Shown here in pieces: positions 1-5,739 of a DNA stretch of 8,994 nucleotides. The notes beneath the pieces are model-generated. The model was given only the letters and a program-made list of their open reading frames with translations. It ran no database searches and was not told the DNA's origin. The stretch comes from Bacteroidota bacterium (GTDB lineage Bacteria; Bacteroidota; Bacteroidia; Flavobacteriales; Weeksellaceae): assembly GCA_023399675.1 (NCBI GenBank), contig JAEWOM010000270.1, positions 1 to 8,994 on the forward strand, written 5' to 3'. The position numbers and the translations under genes were made by a program. Position 1 is the stretch's first letter. The number at the start of each line of letters is the position of its first letter.

Positions 1-65
1 ATTTTACTGATGCTTTTTTCGTCTTTAAAATCGCCAAACGCTTCTATTAACGCTAAACTATCCAT
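1..65 (-). CDS. nusA: Transcription termination/antitermination factor NusA, N-terminal fragment
   Basis: Only the first 21 codons and two bases are present; the gene runs off the left edge. The reverse strand opens with an ATG at 65 and reads MDSLALIEAFGDFKDEKSIS, which matches the usual start of Bacteroidota NusA (MDxLALIExFxxFKDxK). NusA binds RNA polymerase and modulates pausing, termination and antitermination. It lies 68 bases downstream of rimP on the same strand, the conserved rimP-nusA order of many bacteria. No separate promoter box is visible in the gap, so it is probably co-transcribed with rimP. The call rests on a short fragment plus this conserved neighbourhood. Confidence 0.82.
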   Translation of the reverse strand, partial: MDSLALIEAFGDFKDEKSISK

Positions 66-133
66 TAAATTATCTTTTTAAAGTTCAAAATCCACAGGAT
101 GCAGACTCGCCGTCCCGTTCTCCGGTGAATTGC

Positions 134-601
134 TTAAAATTTTATTGCTACTGTTGCCTTCTTGATTTCAGAATAAGGTATTTCATGCTCTTCTTCGACA
201 TCTACCTTTCCTTTTCCGATCTCTTTGGGCTTTCGGTACCTCAGCAGAAGCGTCAGTTTCTCCTGATCGGCAGAAACAAGTTCACCTTCTGTTTCAGAGG
301 AATCCAACAGTATAATCTTCACATCTCTGCCGATATTCTTTATAAACTGTCGTGGTGTTGATAGCGGCTCACTTAAACCGGCTGACATCACCTGAAGAGA
401 AAAATCATGCTCTTCCCGGTCCATATTGAATTCAATTGCACGGCTCGCATCCAGACAGTCCTGCAGTGTAACCCCGTTATCTCCGTCCAGAATTACCGTT
501 ACATCATCAGCTGAAGAAATTTTCAGATCAATCAGAAACAGATCGGTCCGTTCATCCAAAAATGCCTTCAGCAGGTCTTCAATTCTCTGTCTAAAATCCA
601 T
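134..601 (-). CDS. rimP: Ribosome maturation factor RimP
   Basis: A complete 155-residue protein, the normal length for RimP, which assists late maturation of the 30S ribosomal subunit. The N-terminal alpha/beta domain (about residues 1-80) contains the family pattern VILDGDNGVTLQDC (residues 36-49) and then HDFSLQVMSAGLSEPL (65-80), the counterpart of the classical LEVSSPGLDRPL segment. Here the usual SPG reads SAG. The C-terminal half (about 90-155) is the small beta-barrel domain, with a lysine- and glutamate-rich insertion near 124-140. The ATG at 601 gives the conserved N-terminus and is preceded by GAAGG five bases upstream of the start. A promoter and a structured leader lie upstream, and nusA follows on the same strand. 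Confidence 0.95.
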   Translation of the reverse strand: MDFRQRIEDLLKAFLDERTDLFLIDLKISSADDVTVILDGDNGVTLQDCLDASRAIEFNMDREEHDFSLQVMSAGLSEPLSTPRQFIKNIGRDVKIILLDSSETEGELVSADQEKLTLLLRYRKPKEIGKGKVDVEEEHEIPYSEIKKATVAIKF

Positions 602-644
602 AAGCCTTCATGCTACGAAAAAAGGCTTTCTTTCGAAGCCTTTT
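602..644 (-). promoter_or_regulatory. rimP leader with alternative hairpins
   Basis: In the transcript direction there are three related 7-mers: AAGGCTT (642 to 636), AAGCCTT (628 to 622) and AAGGCTT (608 to 602). The first two extend to a 9-bp stem (644-636 with 628-620, loop of 7) followed by a run of six T's, which resembles an intrinsic terminator. The middle copy could instead pair with the third, which contains the GAAGG just before the rimP ATG. The pairing is directly visible; a regulatory role is inference. Copies are short and AT-containing, so stability is modest. Confidence 0.4.
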
Positions 645-667
645 CATCTGTTTCCGTAAATCTTTTG

Positions 668-698
668 CAAATATATGACATTTTTGCTCTTCTGCAAA
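668..698 (-). promoter_or_regulatory. Bacteroidota-type promoter for rimP-nusA
   Basis: On the minus strand, TTTG (698-695) is followed by 19 bases and TATATTTG (675-668). This fits the Bacteroidota sigma-ABfr consensus TTTG-N19-TAnnTTTG exactly. Transcription would start near 660-664, giving a leader of roughly 60 bases before the rimP ATG at 601. Confidence 0.72.
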
Positions 699-727
699 AC
701 AGAACAGACGATAATGCCTGACCCTCT

Positions 728-748
728 GCTAAATTTTAGCTAAATTTG
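728..748 (+). promoter_or_regulatory. Probable ugd -7 region with tandem GCTAAATTT
   Basis: GCTAAATTT occurs twice (728-736 and 739-747). The second copy ends in TAAATTTG (741-748), an exact TAnnTTTG -7 box. The first copy gives TAAATTTT, one base off. The -33 element is poor, only CTG around 718-720. A start near 753-756 would leave a leader of about 20 bases before the ugd TTG codon at 777. This promoter is divergent from the rimP promoter, whose -7 box is about 66 bases away. Confidence 0.5.
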
Positions 749-776
749 CACCGAAAAATTTCAAAAAACACAATCC

Positions 777-2090
777 TTGAATATTACTATCGTCGGAACT
801 GGTTATGTTGGACTCGTAACAGGTACCACCCTTGCAGAATTAGGGAACTCCGTTTACTGCGTAGATATAGATGCTGAAAAAGTAGCCATGATGAAGCGCG
901 GAGAGGTTCCGATTTACGAACCCGGCCTGGAAGAAATGTTTAACCGTAATATTCAGGCGCAACGTCTTTTCTTTACCACAAATCTGAAAGAAGCGCTGGA
1001 TAAAAGTGAAGTAATTTATCTCGCGCTGCCCACACCTCCCGGTGAAGACGGCTCCGCAGACCTGAGTTATGTACTGAAGGTGGCAGAAGACATCGGCGAA
1101 CTGATGACCAAGTACAAACTGGTTGTGAATAAATCCACCGTGCCTGTTGGAACTGCGCAGAAAGTTAAAGAAACCATTTCAGCGAAGACAGATCTGCCGT
1201 TTGACGTGGTTTCCAACCCGGAATTTCTCCGGGAAGGCTTTGCTGTGGAAGACTCCATGAACCCCGCACGTGTGATTGTCGGGAGCTCTTCCGATAAAGC
1301 CAAAGGAATCATGGCTAAAATATATCAGCCCTTTACCAATACCGGTATACCTATTATATTTATGGACGAAAAATCGTCTGAACTCACTAAATACGCAGCG
1401 AATTCCTTTCTGGCAGTGAAGATTACCTTCATGAATGAAATAGCGAACTACTGTGAAATAGTAGGTGCAGATGTGGACAAAGTTCGTTTGGGAATGGGCG
1501 CAGATGACCGTATTGGTCACCGTTTTCTGTTCCCCGGAATCGGTTATGGCGGAAGCTGCTTTCCTAAAGACGTTAAAGCTTTGGTGAAATCCGGTAAAGA
1601 TGAAAATTTCAGCTTCCAAATCCTTGAAGCAACGGAACAGGTCAATGCTTCGCAAAAAGTGATTCTCACGCATGAGATTGAAAAATATTTTAACGGTGAT
1701 TTGAAAGACCGAAAAATTGCCGTTTGGGGTCTCGCATTCAAAGCAAATACAGATGATATTCGCGAAGCTTCTTCACTGGATAATATCAGAATTTTGCTCG
1801 AAAAAGGGGCGGAAATCGTTGCTTACGACAGTATCGCGGAAGAAAATGTGAGAAAAATCTGTGGAGACCAAATAGGATATGCTGCCGACATGTACTCGGC
1901 ACTTGAAAATGCAGACTGTCTGCTTATTGCCACTGAATGGCCGGAATTCAAAAATCCGAACTTCAGCCTGATGGCAGAGAAAATGAAAAATAAAGCTATT
2001 TTCGACGGAAGAAATATGTTTCCATTGGAAATACCGGAACAGAACGGCTTCTTTTATAAATCAATCGGCAGGCGAACTGTTGGGGTTTGA
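777..2090 (+). CDS. ugd: UDP-glucose 6-dehydrogenase
   Basis: A complete 437-residue enzyme oxidising UDP-glucose to UDP-glucuronate with two NAD+, a precursor for surface polysaccharides. The N-terminal Rossmann fold starts MNITIVGTGYVG (dinucleotide loop G7-G12), followed by the acidic VDID that selects NAD. The family residues are in place: K205 and N209 in TKYAANSF, and the catalytic GYGGSCFPKD with C261 and D265, equivalent to the Streptococcus pyogenes K204, N208, C260 and D264. The C-terminal UDP-binding domain begins near 310 (KIAVWGLAFKANTDD). The start codon is TTG at 777: the only upstream in-frame ATG is cut off by a TAA at 741-743, and starting here gives the conserved N-terminus. 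UDP-ManNAc dehydrogenase is a less likely alternative. Confidence 0.95.
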   Translation: MNITIVGTGYVGLVTGTTLAELGNSVYCVDIDAEKVAMMKRGEVPIYEPGLEEMFNRNIQAQRLFFTTNLKEALDKSEVIYLALPTPPGEDGSADLSYVLKVAEDIGELMTKYKLVVNKSTVPVGTAQKVKETISAKTDLPFDVVSNPEFLREGFAVEDSMNPARVIVGSSSDKAKGIMAKIYQPFTNTGIPIIFMDEKSSELTKYAANSFLAVKITFMNEIANYCEIVGADVDKVRLGMGADDRIGHRFLFPGIGYGGSCFPKDVKALVKSGKDENFSFQILEATEQVNASQKVILTHEIEKYFNGDLKDRKIAVWGLAFKANTDDIREASSLDNIRILLEKGAEIVAYDSIAEENVRKICGDQIGYAADMYSALENADCLLIATEWPEFKNPNFSLMAEKMKNKAIFDGRNMFPLEIPEQNGFFYKSIGRRTVGV

Positions 2091-2092
2091 TC

Positions 2093-2124
2093 TTGAGTTG
2101 TTGAGTAATTTAGTAATTAGAAGT
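2093..2124 (+). repeat. Solo octamer array in the ugd-rmlB gap
   Basis: Three bases after the ugd stop lie four 8-nt units: TTGAGTTG, TTGAGTAA, TTTAGTAA and a decayed TTAGAAGT. It matches the array left of the S23 gene (3312-3343) at about 22 of 32 positions by hand alignment and has the same orientation. No inverted partner is seen before rmlB. Confidence 0.55.
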
Positions 2125-2146
2125 GAAAAATAAAACGATAACATGC

Positions 2147-2162
2147 ATGCGAAAGCATTTTT
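2147..2162 (+). terminator. Weak terminator-like hairpin after ugd
   Basis: ATGC (2147-2150), a GAAA tetraloop and GCAT (2155-2158) are followed by TTTT. The stem is only 4 bp, so termination would be partial at best. It is the only such structure in the 137-base ugd-rmlB gap, which has no convincing TAnnTTTG box. Confidence 0.2.
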
Positions 2163-2189
2163 CGAAATAATATTATTAAGATAACAACA

Positions 2190-2220
2190 GGCTGGAAGCC
2201 GATGGGCGAAAGTCGAAAGT
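2190..2220 (+). repeat. Short repeat tract upstream of rmlB
   Basis: GGCT-gga-AGCC (2190-2200) is followed by a tandem heptamer CGAAAGTCGAAAGT (2207-2220), ending seven bases before the rmlB ATG. The tract is more G-rich than the AT-rich bases between 2126 and 2186. It is different from the TTTAGTAG octamer. Its role is unknown; it lies in the region that would form the rmlB ribosome-binding site. Confidence 0.35.
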
Positions 2221-2227
2221 AACATAT

Positions 2228-3307
2228 ATGAAAAACATCATCATCACCGGAGGAGCCGGTTTCATCGGGTCGCACGTGGTTCGGGAGTTCGTGAAAAACC
2301 TACCAAACACAAAAATCATCAACCTTGATGCGCTGACCTACGCCGGAAATCTGGAAAACCTGAAGGACATCGAAAATGAACCGAATTACGTTTTCGAAAA
2401 AGCAGACATAACCAAACCGGAAGAACTGCAGGCGGTTTTTGATAAATACAGTCCTGACGCAGTGGTTCACTTGGCTGCGGAATCCCACGTGGACAGAAGC
2501 ATCACGGATCCGAACGCATTCATCAATACGAATGTCATCGGAACGGCTAATCTTTTGAATCTTTGCCGCGAAAGATGGACGTTAAACGAAAATCATACGC
2601 ACGGAAATTTCCCGGATGAAAAAAGAACCAATCTTTTCTATCACGTTTCTACCGACGAAGTGTACGGCGCGCTGGGTGAAACCGGATTTTTCACTGAAGA
2701 AACTTCTTACGATCCGAAATCACCATATTCAGCTTCCAAAGCAGCTTCAGATCATTTAGTAAGAGCTTACGGAAACACCTACGGAATGCCGTTCATCATT
2801 TCGAACTGCTCGAACAATTACGGTCCGAACCACTTCCCGGAAAAACTGATTCCGCTATGCATCCACAACATCCTGAACGAAAAACCGCTTCCAATATACG
2901 GCGACGGAAAATATACCCGAGACTGGCTTTACGTCATTGACCACGCCAAAGCCATTTTCCAGATTTTCCACGAAGCAAAAACCGGCGAAACCTACAATAT
3001 CGGCGGCTGGAACGAGTGGCAGAACATCAATCTGGTGAAAGAACTCATCAAGCAGGTGGATGAAAAAATCGGAAAACCCGCAGGTTATTCAGAAAAACTG
3101 ATCACGTTTGTAAAAGATAGGCCAGGACACGACAAACGTTACGCCATCGATGCAACGAAACTGGCCAACGATTTGGGCTGGAAACCTTCCGTAACTTTTG
3201 AGGAAGGCCTTTCAAAAACAATCGACTGGTTCCTGGAAAACAAGGAGTGGCTGGAACACGTGACGAGCGGAGATTATCAGAAGTATTATCAGGAACAGTA
3301 TAAATAA
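2228..3307 (+). CDS. rfbB: dTDP-glucose 4,6-dehydratase
   Basis: A 359-residue extended short-chain dehydrogenase, full length for RmlB. It converts dTDP-glucose to dTDP-4-keto-6-deoxyglucose with bound NAD+, the second step of the dTDP-rhamnose route and a branch point to other deoxysugars. Visible motifs are the Rossmann loop TGGAGFIGSH (G8, G11, G14), HLAAESHVDRS near residue 83, the active-site T142-D143-E144 in STDEVYG, and Y167-xxx-K171 in YSASK. The segment NCSNNYGPNHFPEKLIP, typical of the subfamily, follows. TDE is the signature of dTDP-glucose dehydratases rather than UDP-glucose epimerases. The ATG at 2228 opens directly on the nucleotide-binding motif. The next precursor gene, rfbA, is separated from it by an S23-family gene with flanking repeats. 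Confidence 0.96.
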   Translation: MKNIIITGGAGFIGSHVVREFVKNLPNTKIINLDALTYAGNLENLKDIENEPNYVFEKADITKPEELQAVFDKYSPDAVVHLAAESHVDRSITDPNAFINTNVIGTANLLNLCRERWTLNENHTHGNFPDEKRTNLFYHVSTDEVYGALGETGFFTEETSYDPKSPYSASKAASDHLVRAYGNTYGMPFIISNCSNNYGPNHFPEKLIPLCIHNILNEKPLPIYGDGKYTRDWLYVIDHAKAIFQIFHEAKTGETYNIGGWNEWQNINLVKELIKQVDEKIGKPAGYSEKLITFVKDRPGHDKRYAIDATKLANDLGWKPSVTFEEGLSKTIDWFLENKEWLEHVTSGDYQKYYQEQYK

Positions 3308-3310
3308 GTC

Positions 3311-3342
3311 GTTGAGTAGTTTTGTGATTTAGTAGTTTAGTG
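3311..3342 (+). repeat. Left octamer array, inverted-repeat arm of S23 cassette
   Basis: Four 8-nt units follow four bases after the rmlB stop: TTGAGTAG, TTTTGTGA, TTTAGTAG, TTTAGTGA (3312-3343). The array pairs with 3785-3816 in one ungapped register at 27 of 32 positions, including 15 perfect inner pairs (3328-3342 with 3785-3799). Pairing stops sharply at 3343. A TAGTTTTG (3317-3324) inside it matches the TAnnTTTG -7 consensus. Confidence 0.75.
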
Positions 3343-3361
3343 AACAGGAACTCTTTTGAAA

Positions 3362-3751
3362 ATGGCATTTGCGAAATCATTCAGGGATTTGATTGTGTAC
3401 CAGAAGGCATTTGATGCAGCGATGGATATTTACCATATTACAAAGAATTTTCCTGCTGAAGAGAAATACTCGCTAACAGACCAAATCAGGAGATCCTCCC
3501 TTTCTGTATGCGGAAACGTTGCCGAAGGATGTAGGAAAAGACGCTATCCGAAACTGTTTGAAAACAAATTAACTGACGCCGACGGCGAAGCGACTGAAAC
3601 ACAAAACTGGCTGAATTTCGCTTTTGCCTGTGGTTATATTAACGAAGAAACGTTCAATAACCTAAACGGAAAATATGATGAAATACTCTCGATACTTACG
3701 AGTATGATTATCAATTCCGGAAAATGGACATTGCCAGCAAATAAGAGATAA
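3362..3751 (+). CDS. S23/IVP-family four-helix-bundle protein
   Basis: A 129-residue protein of the four-helix-bundle family first seen as ORFs in 23S rRNA intervening sequences; the Avd protein of diversity-generating retroelements shares the fold. Molecular function is unestablished. The family pattern is clear: SFRDLIVYQKAFD (6-18), the helix MDIYHITKNFPAEEKYSLTDQIRRSSLSV (21-49, split here by the FPxEExYSLxxQIRRSS signature), then GNVAEGCRKR (51-60), a third amphipathic helix (about 64-90) and a last helix (about 95-118). The ATG at 3362 is preferred over a TTG at 3356 because it begins on the conserved region; an AGGAA lies at 3346-3350. It splits rmlB from rmlA, in the same direction as both, and is bounded on each side by inverted octamer arrays. 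No membrane segment or catalytic motif is visible, and this locus is not in an rRNA gene. Confidence 0.88.
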   Translation: MAFAKSFRDLIVYQKAFDAAMDIYHITKNFPAEEKYSLTDQIRRSSLSVCGNVAEGCRKRRYPKLFENKLTDADGEATETQNWLNFAFACGYINEETFNNLNGKYDEILSILTSMIINSGKWTLPANKR

Positions 3752-3784
3752 CCTCAGAAAGGACTGATTTACGAACTGCTCACA

Positions 3785-3816
3785 CACTAAACTACTAAAC
3801 AACCAAACCACTAAAC
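3785..3816 (-). repeat. Right octamer array, inverted arm next to rmlA
   Basis: Read on the plus strand the units are ACACTAAA (3784-3791), CTACTAAA, CAACCAAA, CCACTAAA and CAACTCAC (3816-3823): the reverse complement of the left array, with one extra decayed unit. The array ends two bases from the rmlA ATG, so it forms the whole translation initiation region of rmlA. Confidence 0.75.
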
Positions 3817-3824
3817 AACTCACA

Positions 3825-4682
3825 ATGAAGGGCATTATTCTTGCCGGAGGTTCCGGAACCAGACTTTATCCCTTAACAATTGCTGTAAGCAAGCAGCTGA
3901 TGCCGGTTTACGACAAACCGATGATTTACTATCCGCTTTCTACCCTACTTTTGGCTGGAATTCGAGAAATACTGATCATTACCACTCCGCACGATTCGGA
4001 AGCTTTCCAGAAACTGCTGGGTGATGGCTCGCAAATTGGGTGCAAATTTGAATACAAAGTTCAGCCAAGTCCGGACGGTTTGGCGCAGGCTTTCATCCTG
4101 GGTGAAGAGTTCATCGGTGACGATTCTGTGGCGCTCGTTTTGGGTGACAACATTTTCTACGGAACCGGGCTGCCGCAACTGCTTTCCTCCAAAACCAATG
4201 TGAAAGGAGGATGTGTTTTCGCTTACCAGGTTTCAGATCCGGAAAGATATGGTGTGGTAGAGTTTGATGAAAACCAGAAAGCGATTTCCATCGAGGAAAA
4301 ACCTACTGCACCTAAATCGAATTATGCAGTTCCGGGATTGTATTTTTATGATAATTCGGTGGTAGAAATCGCAAAAAATCTGAAACCTTCCACAAGAGGT
4401 GAACTGGAAATTACTGACGTTAACAAAATATACCTTGAAAAAGGACAGCTTGAAGTGGGCGTAATGTCGCGCGGGACAGCCTGGCTGGATACGGGAACTT
4501 TCGATTCACTTCACGAAGCGTCCGAATTTGTAAAAGTTCTTGAAAAAAGACAGGGTTTCAAGATTTCATGTATCGAAGAAATTGCCTTTAAGAAGGGATT
4601 CATTAACGAGACGCAGCTAATGGACGCTGCAGCGAAGTACGGTAAGAGCGGATACGGTCAGTATTTGAAAAGCCTTATCTGA
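3825..4682 (+). CDS. rfbA: Glucose-1-phosphate thymidylyltransferase
   Basis: A 285-residue nucleotidyltransferase, shortly under the usual 290 of RmlA, that joins dTTP and glucose-1-phosphate to give dTDP-glucose. This is the first step of the dTDP-deoxysugar pathway and feeds RmlB directly. The N-terminal signature [13 protein letters not shown] (G8, G9, G11, R13) is followed by [17 protein letters not shown]. The metal and nucleotide aspartates are D108 in VLGDNIFYG and D222 in [14 protein letters not shown] lies near 157-160, and the C-terminal allosteric region ends in [14 protein letters not shown]. The ATG at 3825 starts on the conserved MKGIILAGG. It has no Shine-Dalgarno sequence; the bases before it are the right octamer array. 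rmlC and rmlD do not follow, so completion of a rhamnose pathway must lie elsewhere. Confidence 0.96.
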   Translation: MKGIILAGGSGTRLYPLTIAVSKQLMPVYDKPMIYYPLSTLLLAGIREILIITTPHDSEAFQKLLGDGSQIGCKFEYKVQPSPDGLAQAFILGEEFIGDDSVALVLGDNIFYGTGLPQLLSSKTNVKGGCVFAYQVSDPERYGVVEFDENQKAISIEEKPTAPKSNYAVPGLYFYDNSVVEIAKNLKPSTRGELEITDVNKIYLEKGQLEVGVMSRGTAWLDTGTFDSLHEASEFVKVLEKRQGFKISCIEEIAFKKGFINETQLMDAAAKYGKSGYGQYLKSLI

Positions 4683-4719
4683 TTTCAGTAAGTAAACTGA
4701 GCAGTTTCAATAAAATGGC

Positions 4720-5709
4720 ATGAAGCTGAATACTGTTTTTCAGGATCTGATTTTTACGACACTGCTTGCCGTGGTGGTTATCACACTGGTGTATTTTGGA
4801 TTTGCGAATATTTACTCGTCGGAAATCCTGAATTTCGAACAGTTTTCCGAGCAGTTTCGGTCCGGTATTTATCAGCACCGTTTATTGAGTGGCTGGTTAT
4901 TGTTTGCCGTTTATGAATGGCTCGGTACACTTAATATCAATTTTGAAATTTTCAGATTTAAATTCCTCGATTCCGCTGCCGAACCGCGCTTTTATTTAGC
5001 GCTGTACGTGCTGAACACCCTGTTCGCAGTGCTTACTGCGATTACAGCCACCATCATCACGCATCAGCGTTTTTTCTCCGGAAACGCGTCTGAAAAAATT
5101 CTAATTACAGCTGTTATACTGCTAACCATTGGATTAACACAATTCGTCATTGTACCCTATGATATCAGTAGCTATTTCTTTCTGTTGCTTTTCACGCTGG
5201 TTTTTATGCGGTATTTTGATAAAAGTTCTGGCAGCGCGCTGATTCTGCCACTATTGCTGATCGTGATTGCCACACTGAACCGCGAGTCTTCGGCTTTATC
5301 GCTTTCTTTTGCGGCTTCAGTTCTGCTCGTGCGATACGGATTCCGGAAAGAAATGATTTTACCATTGGTTATTCTTGCACTGGCCTTTGTTGCAGCCTAT
5401 TTCGGTATTCGGTTTTTCAGCGAGAGTTTCACGACAAATGACGGAAATCTGCTCATGCAAAACTGCACCGATCCGAAGAACTGGCTTGGCGGCATGTTTT
5501 GGCTGGTTTTCATGCTGTTCACCTTAAAGATCTGCAATCATTCCACAAACCGAAGGCTCATTCTGTGGTTTCACATTTTTTCACTTCCATATATCGTGAT
5601 GTGCTTTTATACGGGGATTCTGTATGAAGCACGGCTCTATGTTCCTTTATTTATCACATCTGTTTTTTTGGCAAAATTTAACCTTAATTCCATCACTGCA
5701 GGCACATAA
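4720..5709 (+). CDS. Polytopic membrane protein of unknown function
   Basis: I do not recognise a named family. The 329-residue product is strongly hydrophobic with about ten probable membrane spans: roughly residues 10-30, 53-70, 90-115, 128-147, 150-167, 172-187, 192-207, 213-232, 258-275 and 283-303, plus a possible eleventh at 308-321. Polar motifs sit between spans: YQHRLLSGW (51-59) after the first span, and NRESS (187-191) after the sixth. Such HR and RE motifs in loops recall multi-span envelope glycosyltransferases or polymerases, but no GT-C acidic pair is obvious and this is only a suggestion. The gene starts 37 bases after rfbA, in the same direction, so it may belong to the polysaccharide group. 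The 37-base gap contains a near-palindrome, AAACTGAGCAGTTT (4694-4707), and a two-codon ORF overlapping the start. Confidence 0.75.
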   Translation: MKLNTVFQDLIFTTLLAVVVITLVYFGFANIYSSEILNFEQFSEQFRSGIYQHRLLSGWLLFAVYEWLGTLNINFEIFRFKFLDSAAEPRFYLALYVLNTLFAVLTAITATIITHQRFFSGNASEKILITAVILLTIGLTQFVIVPYDISSYFFLLLFTLVFMRYFDKSSGSALILPLLLIVIATLNRESSALSLSFAASVLLVRYGFRKEMILPLVILALAFVAAYFGIRFFSESFTTNDGNLLMQNCTDPKNWLGGMFWLVFMLFTLKICNHSTNRRLILWFHIFSLPYIVMCFYTGILYEARLYVPLFITSVFLAKFNLNSITAGT

Positions 5710-5727
5710 TCTACGGTCAAAAATTTC

Positions 5728-5735
5728 TATATTTG
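5728..5735 (+). promoter_or_regulatory. Candidate -7 box directly before the nitroreductase
   Basis: TATATTTG matches TAnnTTTG exactly and ends four bases before the ATG at 5740. No TTTG or TTG is found at the expected -33 distance. If used, the transcript would start at or within a few bases of the start codon. It is the only such box in the 30-base gap. Confidence 0.4.
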
Positions 5736-5739
5736 ATAG

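Larger units (their letters stand above)
3311..3816 (+). mobile_element. Putative S23-gene cassette bounded by inverted octamer arrays
   Basis: About 506 bases comprise the left array, the S23-family gene and the inverted right array. The unit is inserted exactly in the rmlB-rmlA gap without damaging either gene, starting 3 bases after the rmlB stop codon and ending 8 bases before the rmlA ATG. No target-site duplication is evident and no transposase is encoded. If mobile it would have to depend on a trans-acting enzyme or on recombination. The architecture is seen directly; mobility is inference. The alternative is a resident regulatory hairpin that happens to flank an S23 gene. Confidence 0.4.

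Noticed and set aside
125..361. Plus-strand open frame opposite rimP
   Set aside because: It covers the C-terminal half of rimP on the other strand, has an unusual Cys/Phe-rich composition and shows no initiation signal.
1179..1673. 164-codon minus-strand open frame inside ugd
   Set aside because: It is antisense to the conserved Ugd core, including the catalytic Cys261 region, and has no family motif or promoter of its own.
3356..3358. TTG as start of the S23-family gene
   Set aside because: It would add only Met-Lys. The ATG at 3362 is stronger and begins at the family's usual N-terminus.
3362..3751. Diversity-generating retroelement (S23 gene as Avd)
   Set aside because: No reverse transcriptase, template repeat or variable repeat is found in the window, so the shared fold alone does not support it.
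3311..3816. CRISPR array or integron attC site
   Set aside because: The repeats are 8 nt, tandem without spacers, and arranged as two inverted blocks. No Cas gene, integrase or attC core is visible.
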